A stretch of 23,120 nucleotides of DNA, taken from NCBI GenBank assembly GCA_017510875.1, contig JAFWLX010000214.1:1-23120 (forward strand). Reading direction: 5' to 3'. The notes under the pieces were generated by a model that worked only from the letters and a program-made list of their open reading frames with translations, had not been told where the DNA came from and searched no databases. Position 1 is the first letter of the stretch. Each line of letters starts with the position of its first letter. A program made the translations under genes and the position numbers. This stretch comes from Atopobiaceae bacterium (lineage in GTDB: Bacteria; Actinomycetota; Coriobacteriia; Coriobacteriales; Atopobiaceae). Shown here piece by piece: positions 23,011 to 23,120 of this stretch.

Positions 23011-23030
23011 GTGCGGCAGGAATGCCGCAC
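23011..23030 (+). other. Perfect 8-bp hairpin in the leader of the Tat-substrate gene
   Basis: GTGCGGCA (23011-23018) and TGCCGCAC (23023-23030) flank a GGAA loop. It ends 13 bases before the CGGAG ribosome site and is followed by AAAACG rather than a T-run, so it is more likely an mRNA 5' stabiliser or regulatory hairpin than a terminator on the plus strand. Confidence 0.5.
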
Positions 23031-23053
23031 AAAACGTAGCAAACGGAGTTGTT

Positions 23054-23120
23054 ATGCCATCACCTATCACGCGCAGATCGTTTCTGGGCACGTCAATGGG
23101 CGTCCTTGCCTCTCTTGCCC
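23054..23120 (+). CDS. Start of a Tat-exported protein (partial)
   Basis: Only the first 22 codons are in the window: MPSPITRRSFLGTSMGVLAS and onward. TRRSFLG is a twin-arginine motif and is followed by the start of a hydrophobic stretch, so the product is exported folded through the Tat pathway. CGGAG (23044-23048) precedes the ATG. Directly after a PhoB/PhoR-like pair, a phosphate-binding protein (PstS) is a reasonable guess, but the visible part cannot show this. The coding region runs off the end of the window. Confidence 0.65.
   Translation, partial: MPSPITRRSFLGTSMGVLASLA

Overview
The window looks like a chromosomal stretch from a moderately GC-rich actinobacterium, most likely of class Coriobacteriia (Olsenella/Atopobium/Collinsella relatives). 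This rests on gene content, protein style and short intergenic repeats of the GTTGGGGAC(A/G)G type; no rRNA marker is present. No tRNA, rRNA, CRISPR array or transposase gene was recognised.

Layout. 1-1434 (-): an unusual three-part protein, with an unknown N-terminal domain, a PTS EIIB-like domain and a degenerate ROK domain. 1682-6544: arginine biosynthesis, with argC (-) divergent from argJ-argB-argD (+). The 330 bp between argC and argJ hold a promoter, a possible ArgR half-site and a short ORF with three consecutive CGA arginine codons, a good candidate for an arginine-sensing leader peptide. 6696-10548 (+): a DHH/DHHA1 phosphoesterase, then a BvgS-like hybrid histidine kinase whose signal-peptide codons contain a textbook intrinsic terminator. 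10613-12640 (+): a methionyl-tRNA synthetase-like protein with an altered KMSKS motif and zinc knuckle. 12722-13576 (+): an alpha/beta hydrolase. 13857-16313 (-): a membrane SpoIIE-type phosphatase. These last two genes converge on a 288 bp fold-back element whose 72-73 bp arms contain both stop codons. 16540-20542 (-): a two-gene heterodimeric ABC exporter. 20742-22853 (+): an OmpR-type response regulator and PhoR-like kinase. 23054-end (+): the start of a Tat-exported protein.

How the genes work together. ArgJ, ArgB, ArgC and ArgD cover the acetylated steps from glutamate to ornithine, with ArgJ recycling the acetyl group. The two ABC half-transporters should pair, because one carries a degenerate ATP site and the other the catalytic residues. 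The regulator/kinase pair is a classical two-component system, possibly phosphate-related given the following Tat-type gene, but that is inference. The hybrid kinase and the SpoIIE phosphatase have no visible partners here.

The observations most worth following are the arginine leader ORF, the fold-back element at the two stop codons, the terminator inside the kinase signal-peptide codons, the EIIB-ROK fusion and the MetRS with a non-canonical KMSKS. Several of these rest on local pattern reading and need database comparison.
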